Positions 46,901 through 55,110 of a stretch of DNA of 64,000 bases are shown piece after piece. The stretch covers positions 2,450,501 to 2,514,500 of the forward strand of contig OY759227.1 of NCBI GenBank assembly GCA_963662175.1. Direction: 5' to 3'. A program made the position numbers and the translations under genes. The notes below the pieces were generated by a model. It ran no database searches, was not told the DNA's origin, and saw nothing but the letters and a program-made list of their open reading frames with translations. Numbering within the stretch: position 1 is the first letter of the stretch; every line of letters begins with the position of its first letter. The DNA comes from Aradus depressus. Taxonomy: Eukaryota; Arthropoda; Insecta; Hemiptera; Aradidae.

Positions 46901-47413
46901 TTATTCCTTCTTTTTATCTTCTTTCTTGTCTAACTCAAGTTGAAGATAGGCAAGAGTAACTACATCATCTTCTGATATAGGTTCCAATACATTTGATATT
47001 CTTCTCTTTTTTGCATTAAAAACGTTTTCTATTGTATTACCATTTTTATCTTTTGGTATAACAAGAGCCGTACTTTCCATAAAATTTCTCGTTACAACAT
47101 CATTCGGATCAATAGGATTAGCGACGGAGACTAAACGTTTCCCAGCTCCTGATATATAAGCGCCAGGCCAATTTTTTAAATCGGTATAATATAGTGCTAA
47201 AGAGTCAACATAAACTTTCGCTACCACATCTTTACTTGCAATACCGTGTCCCAAATTAACAATTCTTCTATTCCCAAGATCAATAGTTGCATCTTCCTTA
47301 AACAAAGACTTGAATCTTTCCTCTCCTTCAAGAGCTCTCACTCTCTTTTTCAAATCATCCAACTTGCGATAGTGTTTCTTCACAATGTGATGACCAAATT
47401 TGTCTAGCGTCAT
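46901..47413 (-). CDS. fibre-like repeat protein
   Basis: 170 residues, intact. A short basic coiled-coil-like start (residues 10-30) precedes three repeats at about 45-74, 87-117 and 131-161: LGNRRIVNLGHGIASKDVV..YVDS, AGKRLVSVANPIDPNDVV..FMES and AKKRRISNVLEPISEDDVV..YLQL. The pattern (K/R)xIxNVxxPxxxxDVVxxxYV is the one repeated in stalks of phage tail and receptor-binding fibres. A Lys/Glu-rich tail ends it. A spike or fibre role on the virion is inferred; I know of no experiment. It sits between integrase and the DUF8207-like gene. Confidence 0.55.
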   Translation of the reverse strand: MTLDKFGHHIVKKHYRKLDDLKKRVRALEGEERFKSLFKEDATIDLGNRRIVNLGHGIASKDVVAKVYVDSLALYYTDLKNWPGAYISGAGKRLVSVANPIDPNDVVTRNFMESTALVIPKDKNGNTIENVFNAKKRRISNVLEPISEDDVVTLAYLQLELDKKEDKKKE

Positions 47414-47426
47414 CTTTGGGATACAA

Positions 47427-48506
47427 TTAATAAATGATATTTGCCTCTTGAAGTTCTTCTATTATAGAGGCAATTTCATTATCATGACCGTTGTGGCCAG
47501 AAATAGATGATGCGATCAAAATACGCAACCTATCAACAAGATTATTGGGATTGTCCCAATATTCATAAGTATGCTGCCCTTCTTTCATCATAAGACCAAA
47601 TCCTGTTTTCGATTTATGCAATTTACTTTGTAATCTTGTCTTGATATTTAGTTGTGGGGATTCAAACAATTTAGATATAATTTCTTTGTATTTGTCACCC
47701 CGATTACCGCTGATGTGTTTTTGAGAGCTGTAACTTTGCTTATGTGCATTTGTAGCAATTAATATTTTTTTATAATTTTCCAAATCTGTCGTTGTATATT
47801 TTTTTGGTTTTTTTAAAAAAAGAAGTTGATACAACCCTGGAGTTCCTTCATACCATTCGTCTTTTACATTAATGTCATCGTTATCTATAGTCACATTACT
47901 ATCACCAATACTCATGCCCCCTGTTGGTTGAATCCGAATACCATATCTGTCATCCATGTCTTGAGTTCTTCCTTCAATCGCTTTTGCAATGTAAGGCCTT
48001 ATATTAACACCTATGTTAGCATTATCCATAATTTCTTCAATCTTCTCCAAACCTGCTGCAGATTGGGCGATATTTTTAATTTCATCTATTGGAGTAGTGG
48101 GAGCGTCTAACTCATAAATCTCTTCTTCACCTTCTTTTGCTATGCCGCTTATTGCTGTTTCAATATTTGATTCTCTCTTTAAAGGTGTAGGAAATATTGT
48201 TCTCCTATGATAAATGGATGGAGTTATGCTTGTAGAAGCTGTCATAGCGTCTTCTTCTTCCTCTTCTCCTTTATCTTTTACTGTATATATTGCTTCTTGA
48301 GATGGTTTAACCTCCTCACTTTTTATTTTTTGCTCCAGAGGAGTGTTAAGTACATGTTTTGTGAGCATTTGAAGTGGTTGTGTTATGGGACCCAACGATT
48401 TTTCCAACTGTTCATTAGCTTCATTCAAATCTCGTTTAAGAGATTTAAATTTCTTTCGAAGTTTCTTACGAGTGTTAATGATGGTGTGCGTAAGCGAGCG
48501 TTTCAT
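47427..48506 (-). CDS. DUF8207-like Polinton protein
   Basis: 359 residues, intact. A basic coiled-coil N-terminus (KKLRKKFKSLKRDLNEANEQL), an acidic Ser/Thr-rich middle (KGEEEEEDAM), a beta-like GIRIQPTGGMSIGDSNVTID segment, and a conserved C-terminal domain: YEGTPGLYQLLFLKKPKK, TTDLENYKKILIATNAH and VDRLRILIASSISGHNGH. It ends EIASIIEELQEANII. This C-terminal domain is widespread in arthropod Polinton proteins, usually labelled only as a domain of unknown function (DUF8207, from memory). Lies 13 bp upstream of the fibre-like gene. Possible minor virion protein; function unknown. Confidence 0.6.
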   Translation of the reverse strand: MKRSLTHTIINTRKKLRKKFKSLKRDLNEANEQLEKSLGPITQPLQMLTKHVLNTPLEQKIKSEEVKPSQEAIYTVKDKGEEEEEDAMTASTSITPSIYHRRTIFPTPLKRESNIETAISGIAKEGEEEIYELDAPTTPIDEIKNIAQSAAGLEKIEEIMDNANIGVNIRPYIAKAIEGRTQDMDDRYGIRIQPTGGMSIGDSNVTIDNDDINVKDEWYEGTPGLYQLLFLKKPKKYTTTDLENYKKILIATNAHKQSYSSQKHISGNRGDKYKEIISKLFESPQLNIKTRLQSKLHKSKTGFGLMMKEGQHTYEYWDNPNNLVDRLRILIASSISGHNGHDNEIASIIEELQEANIIY

Positions 48507-48555
48507 TGTAGACTAATGAATGATCTACGTTAACACATGCATTTCTATTAATTAG

Positions 48556-49269
48556 CTAGAAAATCATAAAGGAATCAAATCCTTTACGATATCGTCCTTG
48601 GCTTTTCCTTGATTTATCAATAACAATAAAACCATACGGATTATCTATCCAACAGAGATTGCAAATTTCTTTGAATCTTTCAAAATTCATATCTGGTGTG
48701 CTTACATGATCATTAAATACATGTCTAAGATTTAAATCATCTTGATGAAAAAGTATAATGAAGTTTGCATTATCTCTAATCAAATGTTTTGGAATCCGAG
48801 CGTAGCTTTGAGTTAAATAGAAACTATCCAATGCTCTATGACGGCCCATGCTAAAATATTGTCGAATAATATCTTGGTTGACTGTGGCGATGTCATCAAA
48901 AATACAAATTGAGTTTTGTTTAGCCTCAGAAGGCTCAATAACATTTTCACCATCATCGAATTTATAGTATGTGACTTCAGGAACTGATTGCAAAATTCTT
49001 TCCAAATACTTATACTTCGATTGGTCCAATGATCTACTGTATATGTATATGTTTTCAAAACGAAGACCGTTTTCATGAAGAAGTAAACTAATTATTAAAT
49101 TAGTTTTCCCACATGCAGATGGACCACATACAATAGATCGTATACTATTCGGTAACAAAACTCCATGTCGTTGAAATTCTTCTTCTTGTTTCTTATACTT
49201 CTCTCTTTCGTTCACATCAGCTAAAATATTTGACACTTGGAGTCGATCCTTTTGTTGTTTTAAACGCAT
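48556..49269 (-). CDS. FtsK/HerA-type DNA packaging ATPase
   Basis: 237 residues from the ATG at 49267-49269 (MRLKQQKDRL). I chose this start because an initiator TTCAGTA puts transcription at about 49276, downstream of other in-frame ATGs at 49302 and beyond. Walker A is GPSACGKTN, Walker B NSICIFDDIA; a sensor-like SFYLTQSYARIP follows and the C-terminus is GRYRKGFDSFM. The ATPase pumps the genome into the capsid in Polintons, virophages and adeno-like viruses. Intact; divergent from the PLA2 gene across an ~85-bp promoter. Confidence 0.9.
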   Translation of the reverse strand: MRLKQQKDRLQVSNILADVNEREKYKKQEEEFQRHGVLLPNSIRSIVCGPSACGKTNLIISLLLHENGLRFENIYIYSRSLDQSKYKYLERILQSVPEVTYYKFDDGENVIEPSEAKQNSICIFDDIATVNQDIIRQYFSMGRHRALDSFYLTQSYARIPKHLIRDNANFIILFHQDDLNLRHVFNDHVSTPDMNFERFKEICNLCWIDNPYGFIVIDKSRKSQGRYRKGFDSFMIF

Positions 49270-49357
49270 CTTTACTGAAGTAGTTATATTCTTACATAGC
49301 ATTATATATATATATTGGTATAAATAAACTTTGGAAGAAATAGATATATTCAGTATG
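49267..49357. promoter_or_regulatory. bidirectional late promoter (ATPase / PLA2)
   Basis: A central TA-rich block (49303-49316) and TATAAATA (49319-49326). Initiators TTCAGTA lie on each side: plus-strand at 49349-49355 with A at 49352, just before the ATG at 49355; minus-strand with A at 49276, 7 nt before the ATG at 49269. TATA-to-initiator spacing is about 32-33 bp both ways. Both 5' UTRs would be under 10 nt. Confidence 0.6.
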
Positions 49358-50179
49358 AACCGAGGAAAGGTTCGAAGTGGAAGTGGTTTAATCAACTCAC
49401 TTATAAATAAATTACCCTTTGAATTTCATTTTCCTGGTTATAATTATTGTGGTCCGGGAACAAGACTTGAGAATCGATTAATCAGAGGTGATAAAGGAAT
49501 TAATCCATTAGACGAGGCCTGCAAGGAACACGACATATCTTATTCGAGATACAAAGATTTACCCAACCGTCATAGAGCTGACAATTTATTAGCAGAAAGA
49601 GCTTGGCAAAGAACTACAGCAAAAGAAGCATCTCGAGGTGAAAAACTTGCTGCTTGGACTATAACTAACGCAATGAAAGCTAAAGTTAAATTTGGGGGTG
49701 GAATTGGTGGGGGCAAAGGAAGAAGACCACTAAGAAGGAAATCAAACAAAAATTACTTTACCAATCTTTTAAAAGCTGCACGTCTAAGTCCCAACAACGT
49801 ATCAACATTGCCCCTCCAGAAATCATCATCATTAGCTTTAAAGAAAGCCCGAAAATTTTTGAAAAGCAATAAGAAAAAATATTCATTCACTCAAATATCT
49901 CCTCCACGAATTCTTCCTATTCCTAATAAATCTGGTGGGTTTTTACCATTTTTAGTTCCATTATTTGCAGGTCTCTCCGCTTTGGGAAGCTTAGCGGGAG
50001 GCGCTTCCGCAATCGCTAAAACGGTGAATGACGTGAAAACGGCGCGTGAGAAAATGGAAGAGATGAAAAGACATAATCGTGTGTTAGAAGAGCAAAAAAT
50101 TGGTAATGGGATGTATATTAAGCCGTACAAAAAAGGTTATGGACTTATTTTTAAAAAAGGTAAATTTAGAAAACAATGA
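49355..50179 (+). CDS. phospholipase A2-domain / minor virion protein
   Basis: 274 residues. The N-terminal PLA2 region has FPGYNYCGPGTRL (calcium loop) and DEACKEHDISYSRY with the catalytic His-Asp and Tyr, as in parvovirus VP1 and adintovirus lipase-like proteins. The middle is a Gly-rich basic linker (KFGGGIGGGKGRRPLRRK). A hydrophobic helix (FLPFLVPLFAGLSALGSLAG) is followed by a coiled coil and YIKPYKKGYGLIF. The C-terminal half recalls pVI-like minor capsid proteins that disrupt membranes. It would help the particle leave endosomes. It ends CAA TGA CTA, directly followed in the same frame by the protease. Confidence 0.8.
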   Translation: MNRGKVRSGSGLINSLINKLPFEFHFPGYNYCGPGTRLENRLIRGDKGINPLDEACKEHDISYSRYKDLPNRHRADNLLAERAWQRTTAKEASRGEKLAAWTITNAMKAKVKFGGGIGGGKGRRPLRRKSNKNYFTNLLKAARLSPNNVSTLPLQKSSSLALKKARKFLKSNKKKYSFTQISPPRILPIPNKSGGFLPFLVPLFAGLSALGSLAGGASAIAKTVNDVKTAREKMEEMKRHNRVLEEQKIGNGMYIKPYKKGYGLIFKKGKFRKQ

Positions 50180-50563
50180 CTATTTAAACAATTACCTAAA
50201 AGAGCACTAACAAATGCTGAGTTAGACGAATTTGCGAAAAAACTAGAACTACCTTATTTTAGAGGAGTATTTATGCGAGATACATTACCTCTTTCACCTA
50301 ATATTAACGAATGCGCAATAGTTAATTTAGATTCAATACGAAATCCTGGAACTCATTATGTATGTTTCTTAAAGAAAGGATCGCAAGTCAAATTTTTTGA
50401 CCCATTTGGAAACCTTCGACCACTTCCTGTTCTCATCAGTTATTTAAAAGATTGTACTATTGTGTATAACAGAAAAAGATATCAAAAATGGAATACACCT
50501 TATTGTGGCCACTTATGTCTAAGTTATTTATATAAGGAATTGAAGTGGTATAAAAAAGTTTAA
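50180..50563 (+). CDS. adenain-like maturation protease
   Basis: The Cys protease domain is recognisable from LTNAELDEFAKKL at about 50210 through FRGVFMRDTLP, HYVCFLKKG (catalytic His in GTHYV), FFDPFGN (Asp) and the catalytic Cys in NTPYCGHLCLSYL. It processes virion precursor proteins. The first ATG in frame (50273) would remove the conserved N-terminal helix; the open frame instead extends back to the TGA at 50177-50179 that ends the PLA2 gene, in the same frame. An ATG overlapping that stop (50176) is in another frame and closes after three codons. So expression may need stop read-through, or the start was lost by a small indel. Length about 128 residues from 50180. Confidence 0.8.
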   Translation, partial: LFKQLPKRALTNAELDEFAKKLELPYFRGVFMRDTLPLSPNINECAIVNLDSIRNPGTHYVCFLKKGSQVKFFDPFGNLRPLPVLISYLKDCTIVYNRKRYQKWNTPYCGHLCLSYLYKELKWYKKV

Positions 50564-50565
50564 TC

Positions 50566-51270
50566 ATGAGCTTAACGTTCACATTAACGGGTAAATCGAA
50601 TGTGCTCACCGCCAACTTTTTCCCTCCTATTGATTTAGATGATAACGAATACAGTATTGCTCTCTTAAGTTTTGAAAGCTACAATTTCATTCCGAACATT
50701 AGGGATAATGAAAATAATATTTTTTATTATGGCAATAAGTCAATCATATTGCCAACTGGAACGTATGAATTAAACGCAATCGCGGAATATTTGGAAGAAA
50801 ATATAGAATCACCAAATAGTGTTATATTAAGAGCAAATAATAATACTTTAAAGTGTGAATTAACGTGTTCAGTTCCCGTTTATTTTAATATAGACGGAAA
50901 ACCATCTTCAATCGGATCATTATTGGGTTGGAATAAACCAGTTATCCTCAATGCTACAGTGAATAGCTTTCATATATCCCCAAATGTTGTGAATATTAAC
51001 AAAGTTAATGCTATTGGAATAGATTGCAACATTGCTTCAGGATCATACAGAAATGACAAACCTGTACATTCTATATATGAATTCTTTCCTACAGTTGAAC
51101 CTGGCTATAAAATAGTTGAAAATCCCTCTAATATCATTTATCTCCCAGTCATTGTCAAGAGTATAGATAACATTACAGTACGAGTTGTGGACCAAGAAGG
51201 AGATCTTATAGACTTCCGAGGGGAAACAGTAACTGTGCGACTTCACTTAAAGAAAAAATATGGGAATTGA
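50566..51270 (+). CDS. minor capsid protein (penton-like)
   Basis: 234 residues, intact, starting 2 bp after the protease stop. SIALLSFESYNFIPNI, ILPTGTYELNAIAEYL and SIGSLLGWNKPV fit the single-jelly-roll minor capsid protein of arthropod Polintons. The final strands (VRVVDQEGDLIDFRGETVTV) are the usual C-terminal signature. It would form the fivefold vertices with the double-jelly-roll major capsid protein. Confidence 0.75.
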   Translation: MSLTFTLTGKSNVLTANFFPPIDLDDNEYSIALLSFESYNFIPNIRDNENNIFYYGNKSIILPTGTYELNAIAEYLEENIESPNSVILRANNNTLKCELTCSVPVYFNIDGKPSSIGSLLGWNKPVILNATVNSFHISPNVVNINKVNAIGIDCNIASGSYRNDKPVHSIYEFFPTVEPGYKIVENPSNIIYLPVIVKSIDNITVRVVDQEGDLIDFRGETVTVRLHLKKKYGN

Positions 51271-51427
51271 TTTTAACAGGACAAGTGTTGATGATTGCTA
51301 TTTAAAACTATATAAAACAAGAAATAGATTAAATCAAAACGTTAGTATGCCAAAGTGCATTAAGCGATTAACACCTCACAACGCGCGATTTTTGCAAAGT
51401 CTAGGATTTAAATTAAAATCCAAATGA
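51260..51427 (+). CDS. 55-residue overlapping ORF between capsid genes
   Basis: The ATG at 51260 lies in the last codons of the minor capsid gene (different frame). The stop TGA at 51425-51427 overlaps the major capsid ATG (51424) as ATGA. The product is basic, with two Cys and the C-terminal text RLTPHNARFLQSLGFKLK. The tight overlaps at both ends and a Lys/Arg-rich composition argue for a real small gene, perhaps a core- or pX-like virion peptide. Below the size of usual ORF scans. Function unknown. Confidence 0.5.
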   Translation: MGIDFNRTSVDDCYLKLYKTRNRLNQNVSMPKCIKRLTPHNARFLQSLGFKLKSK

Positions 51428-52689
51428 ATAAGTTCTTAAATATTTCTGAAGAAGTGTTTTTTGATGACTCTATAATTTATTATGAATATCATACGCATCA
51501 ACCATACGCTTCATCAAGTTTCAACAACTCAGATGAAATTCGAATACCAATTCAAAACCAAGATGTTTATACATTGCCATCTCAAAGTTTTATCTATCTT
51601 GAAGGACGTCTTTTAAAAAAAGATGGAGGAATCACAAATACTGTTCAATTCATTAATAATGCATTTCCCTTTCTGTTTGATGAAATTCGATATGAAATAA
51701 ATGGCATAGAAATTGATCGAGTCCGCAATCCCGGAATTACGAGCACTTTGAAAGGTTATTCATCATTTTCACCGCTTCAGATTAAAGCCTTAGAAAACGC
51801 TGGTTGGGTTCAACCAAAAGGAGTGACAACTTCGATAACAGATCCAATATCAAAATTAGCAACAAATGTTTTGACACCAGTGACAAGTGATATAACTGAA
51901 CAAGGATATTTCAACATTTGTCTTCCCTTAAACATCTTGATGGGATTTGCCGAAAATTACAAACGGATATTGATGAATGTTAGACAAGAATTAATTCTCA
52001 TTAGAGCTCGAAACGACTTGAATTCAATCATTGGCTCTGAAGAAGTAAACATTAAATTGGAAAAAATACAATGGAAAGTCCCTCATATTCGTGTGTCTGA
52101 TGAACAAAAATTGAAACTTTTAAAATTAATTGATCGAGGTCAATCACTTTACATACCGTTTAGATCTTGGGATCTCACAGAATATCCAGTGTTGCCAGTA
52201 AATAACAGACAAAGTTGGAGTGTAAAGACAACCTCACAACTAGAAAAGCCACGTTACATAATACTTGCTTTCCAAACTGGACGAAAGGATCAGCAAGGAA
52301 AAGATTGCAGTCAATTCGATTCTTGTAATTTAACTAATGCAAAATTGTTTCTAAATTCAGAAGTGTATCCATACGATGATCTCAATTTGAACTTTAACAA
52401 AGGTCAAATCGCTCTTTTATATGAAATGTATTTAAGCTTTCAAATGAGTTATTACAACAAATCTCTCAAAGAGCCCTTGCTGCCAAGAAAAGATTTTATG
52501 ACAATAGCACCAATTGTGGTTATAGATTGTTCTAAGCAAAGTGAAGCTATTCAATCAGGAACAGTTGATATAAGACTTGAATTTGAAGCAAGTGAAAACT
52601 TTACAGACAATACATGTGCCTATTGTCTAATATTACATGATAGAGTAGTGGAATATAATCCGTTGACGGGTTATGTTCGAAAAATATAA
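51424..52689 (+). CDS. major capsid protein (double jelly-roll)
   Basis: 421 residues, intact. Typical Polinton capsid text: YYEYHTHQPYASSSFNNSDE, FIYLEGRLLKKDGG, FPFLFDEIRYEINGIEIDRV and GYSSFSPLQ near the N-terminus; SLYIPFRSWDLTEYP and NNRQSWSVKTTSQLEKPRYI in the second half; VDIRLEFEAS near the end. It builds the icosahedral shell. The plus-strand genes 49355-52689 form one compact morphogenesis block with gaps of 0-3 bp or overlaps. Confidence 0.9.
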   Translation: MNKFLNISEEVFFDDSIIYYEYHTHQPYASSSFNNSDEIRIPIQNQDVYTLPSQSFIYLEGRLLKKDGGITNTVQFINNAFPFLFDEIRYEINGIEIDRVRNPGITSTLKGYSSFSPLQIKALENAGWVQPKGVTTSITDPISKLATNVLTPVTSDITEQGYFNICLPLNILMGFAENYKRILMNVRQELILIRARNDLNSIIGSEEVNIKLEKIQWKVPHIRVSDEQKLKLLKLIDRGQSLYIPFRSWDLTEYPVLPVNNRQSWSVKTTSQLEKPRYIILAFQTGRKDQQGKDCSQFDSCNLTNAKLFLNSEVYPYDDLNLNFNKGQIALLYEMYLSFQMSYYNKSLKEPLLPRKDFMTIAPIVVIDCSKQSEAIQSGTVDIRLEFEASENFTDNTCAYCLILHDRVVEYNPLTGYVRKI

Positions 52690-52749
52690 ATGACACATGA
52701 GAAAAAGTTGAAGTTTTAGTATCTCATAGATAGTGGTAGGATAACCATC

Positions 52750-53328
52750 ATGCAGGAGTACGTAGTTGTTGATTTTCAAGGTTATCAAGGCAAAAATGGA
52801 GAATTCATTGTAAAAGAACTTAGTGTTTTGGACAATACTCAAGTTTATCACTGGTTTTTCAAACCTCCACCATCATGTCATCAAATTTATGATATTGGAT
52901 ACCGCAAAGAAGACATTTGGGTGAAACGTTGTTTGCATGGAATTGATTATACTTATGGAGAGCTGGATTACTACTTGCTGGAGCATCTCCTAAAAGGAGC
53001 TACATTGCATCATAAGTATTTATGGGCCAAAGGATTGGAAAAATGTAAATTTATTGAAAGGATTATTAATAAACCTGTATATGATCTTTCAAACTTCAAT
53101 TGTTCAAGCTTAAAGGTTTTGCCTAACAATAAAACCAAGTGTCATTACCATGAGGGGACAACTTTTAATTGCGCACTCAATCAAGCTCATAAACTTCTGA
53201 ACTGGATCAACGCCAATAGAAGAAATGTTGATTTCAGCTATGAGGATGTCCGTGAAATAACTTTCAAAAACTCTTCAAATCAACATCTGGCTTTCAGTGG
53301 ATTTATCAAATATTTAGATTCATTGTAA
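52750..53328 (+). CDS. unrecognised protein with exonuclease-like start
   Basis: 192 residues. The start VVVDFQGYQGKNGEFIVKEL followed by YHWFFKPP resembles a nuclease-like (RNase H-fold) strand with a first acidic residue, and LWAKGLEKCKFIE is a recurrent block in arthropod Maverick-linked proteins. Cys/His at KTKCHYHEG may bind metal. I cannot assign the remaining catalytic acids, so nuclease function is only a suggestion. Intact, downstream of the major capsid gene. Confidence 0.4.
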   Translation: MQEYVVVDFQGYQGKNGEFIVKELSVLDNTQVYHWFFKPPPSCHQIYDIGYRKEDIWVKRCLHGIDYTYGELDYYLLEHLLKGATLHHKYLWAKGLEKCKFIERIINKPVYDLSNFNCSSLKVLPNNKTKCHYHEGTTFNCALNQAHKLLNWINANRRNVDFSYEDVREITFKNSSNQHLAFSGFIKYLDSL

Positions 53329-53362
53329 CTATAAAATTGACTTACCTTTAACTTCATGTCCC

Positions 53363-53400
53363 TATAAAAATCATATTCAAAACAGTCCTAATTGTCATTT
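53363..53400 (+). promoter_or_regulatory. core promoter for the 53433 gene
   Basis: TATAAAAA at 53363-53370 and TCATTT initiator at 53395-53400, 34 bp apart, 33 bp ahead of the ATG. Confidence 0.5.
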
Positions 53401-53432
53401 AGCTACACATCACCCTTGAGTTAACATTTACA

Positions 53433-53732
53433 ATGGATGAAGCTATTCATCTCCTTTCTCTAACTGACATTTGGTACTTGGAGCCTCATCAACTGCGCTG
53501 TTTACCCAAATCACTCTTATTGTATTTTTACGATTATTCTATTGAATATCGATGGGAAGACCTTCCTTTGGAATGGCAGCAAGATCCAGCCTTCCAAAGA
53601 AGAAGAAGATGCAGTCAACATCATACATTCAATTCCTCCTTCGATGAAATAGATGGAAGCCCTCCAATGAAAAAAGACTGTATTTTATGTACACAATCAA
53701 ATACTGACATGATTGAACCTGAACCAATGTAA
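53433..53732 (+). CDS. small unknown protein, F-box/SOCS-like start
   Basis: 99 residues. LEPHQLRCLPKSLLLYFYDY has the Leu/Pro spacing seen in F-box or BC-box/SOCS helices, which would recruit a ubiquitin ligase; weak. Then an Arg-rich patch (FQRRRRCSQHH) and KKDCILCTQ. It has its own promoter. Not recognised. Confidence 0.35.
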   Translation: MDEAIHLLSLTDIWYLEPHQLRCLPKSLLLYFYDYSIEYRWEDLPLEWQQDPAFQRRRRCSQHHTFNSSFDEIDGSPPMKKDCILCTQSNTDMIEPEPM

Positions 53733-53852
53733 TTGTGTTAAAATCAAATATAACATTTTTTTATATTTATTTCTTGTCTTTCACTTATCCTTTATTAAAG
53801 ATTCTTATCATACTATTAAGAGGAAAATAAAGCACAGTTTTTCAATTTAATG
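53733..53852. other. convergent 3' region
   Basis: AT-rich spacer between convergent genes, with AATAAA at 53826 (plus). Confidence 0.4.
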
Positions 53853-54458
53853 CTATTTATTAAGTAAATCTAGATACATTTGATTCCATTGTAATGTATT
53901 TATTTGGTTTGAAATTAACAACTGACTCTCTTCAGATGGTGGCAGTAAATCTTCACACGCTGCTTTAAAGCTGGCCAACAACTTGAAACAATTGTCCATT
54001 TTGTTAGAATTATGTAGCCACTTCAAAGTTTCCATTTTGCTTAACTTGACTTCGGGTGAGGTTAATTCCATATGAGGTGACGGATTTCGAACTATCACTG
54101 CCATCCATGGATAAACGGTGTCTATCTTTAAACATCGATTTCTCGCAGATTTTGTGAAATGTAGCATACTATTCCCAACACGAATAGATGGATATTCGCT
54201 ATCTTGGCTTTTTTTTTTTGATGTGAAATATTTTAAAATGACATCCGTTTTTTCTTTCAATTCATTCCATTCTTCAAAATTGAAATAAATAATATTTTTC
54301 TTATTACATATCGCTAATGTTGGAGAGGTTGCAAAAAGTCCTATCCTAACACACTTGTTTTTACTCAGAGAAAACTTTGTAACAAATGCGATGTCTGAGT
54401 GATCCATCACTTTGTTTGAATAACAAACAACTGCTCTTTCAAACTGAATCACATGCAT
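53853..54458 (-). CDS. PC4-like candidate adjacent to right TIR
   Basis: 201 residues from the ATG at 54458 (an internal Met at residue 18 is possible). KNKCVRIGLFATSPTLAICN followed by IIYFNFEEWNELKEKTDVIL has the strand-strand-helix layout and the F/L-x-x-EW-x-x-L signature of PC4-type ssDNA-binding coactivator domains. It continues with a Lys/Ser linker and PSIRVGNSMLHFT. The C-terminal half is unrecognised. Assignment rests on this one pattern. Intact, 80 bp inside the TIR. Confidence 0.35.
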   Translation of the reverse strand: MHVIQFERAVVCYSNKVMDHSDIAFVTKFSLSKNKCVRIGLFATSPTLAICNKKNIIYFNFEEWNELKEKTDVILKYFTSKKKSQDSEYPSIRVGNSMLHFTKSARNRCLKIDTVYPWMAVIVRNPSPHMELTSPEVKLSKMETLKWLHNSNKMDNCFKLLASFKAACEDLLPPSEESQLLISNQINTLQWNQMYLDLLNK

Positions 54459-54537
54459 TTATGATTATATTTTATTTTATTTTTGACCTTCAAGTTTCAA
54501 AGATATTTCCTGGTTACATAATTCCTTTTTTTTCTCT

Positions 54538-55104
54538 GAAGAAACAAAAATCAATTTTCCCAAGTTTTCTTGCAGAATTTTAAAATAAATTTTATATCAC
54601 TGTCTTTAGCTCGACGAGCTGCATAGAAAGAAATTTTTCCCGAGACCAATTTCCCAAAATTTAATATTTTTCACAATTTGTATTAGAATTATTTTTTTTT
54701 TCTTCTTCTCTTGCATCTCTAATGACCGCGACATTTAAAGAATAATTCCCCTGTTATGCAATTCCTTCATTGGAGAGAAAAAAGGCATTTTTCTCACGTT
54801 TCCCGAAATGTTATCAAAATAAATTTTATATCACCATCTTCAAATTTTCAAGATCTATACAGTCAAATTTTTTCCCATTCAAATATTCCAATATTTACCA
54901 CTTTTCATATTTTGTACTGGGTCACGGTTCAGATCTCATTAACATGTCATCATTAGAGAGAGAAAACGGAAGACAGAGATGGACTGAGGAGTGGGGGGTG
55001 TTTTCAGTATAAGCCAATATTGGAGGGAATGAGCTCCATAGGAATATCCATTGATTTGTCGTTGGAGGGGTGGCTCCGAGCTCACCCTACCTCTCCCCCC
55101 TACT
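54538..55104 (-). repeat. Polinton-1 right terminal inverted repeat
   Basis: 567 bp, complement of 39146-39711 with at least one length difference in an A-run. Confidence 0.9.
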
Positions 55105-55110
55105 AGTGTC
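55105..55110 (+). other. Polinton-1 target-site duplication (right)
   Basis: AGTGTC, matching 39140-39145. Confidence 0.9.

Larger units (their letters stand above)
39146..55104. mobile_element. Polinton-1 (Maverick-type virus-like element), complete
   Basis: 15,959 bp. Termini are AGTAGGGGGG...CCCCCCTACT, i.e. AG...CT, with ~566-bp inverted repeats and 6-bp duplications. It encodes the hallmark set: protein-primed-type PolB, rve integrase, packaging ATPase, adenain-like protease, minor and major capsid proteins. It adds dUTPase, PLA2-domain protein and several small genes. It is inserted in the integrase gene of a gypsy element. Confidence 0.95.

Noticed and set aside
48556..49395. ATPase start at the far upstream codon (about 49395)
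   Set aside because: That region overlaps the promoter and the divergent gene; the initiator and family length favour 49269.
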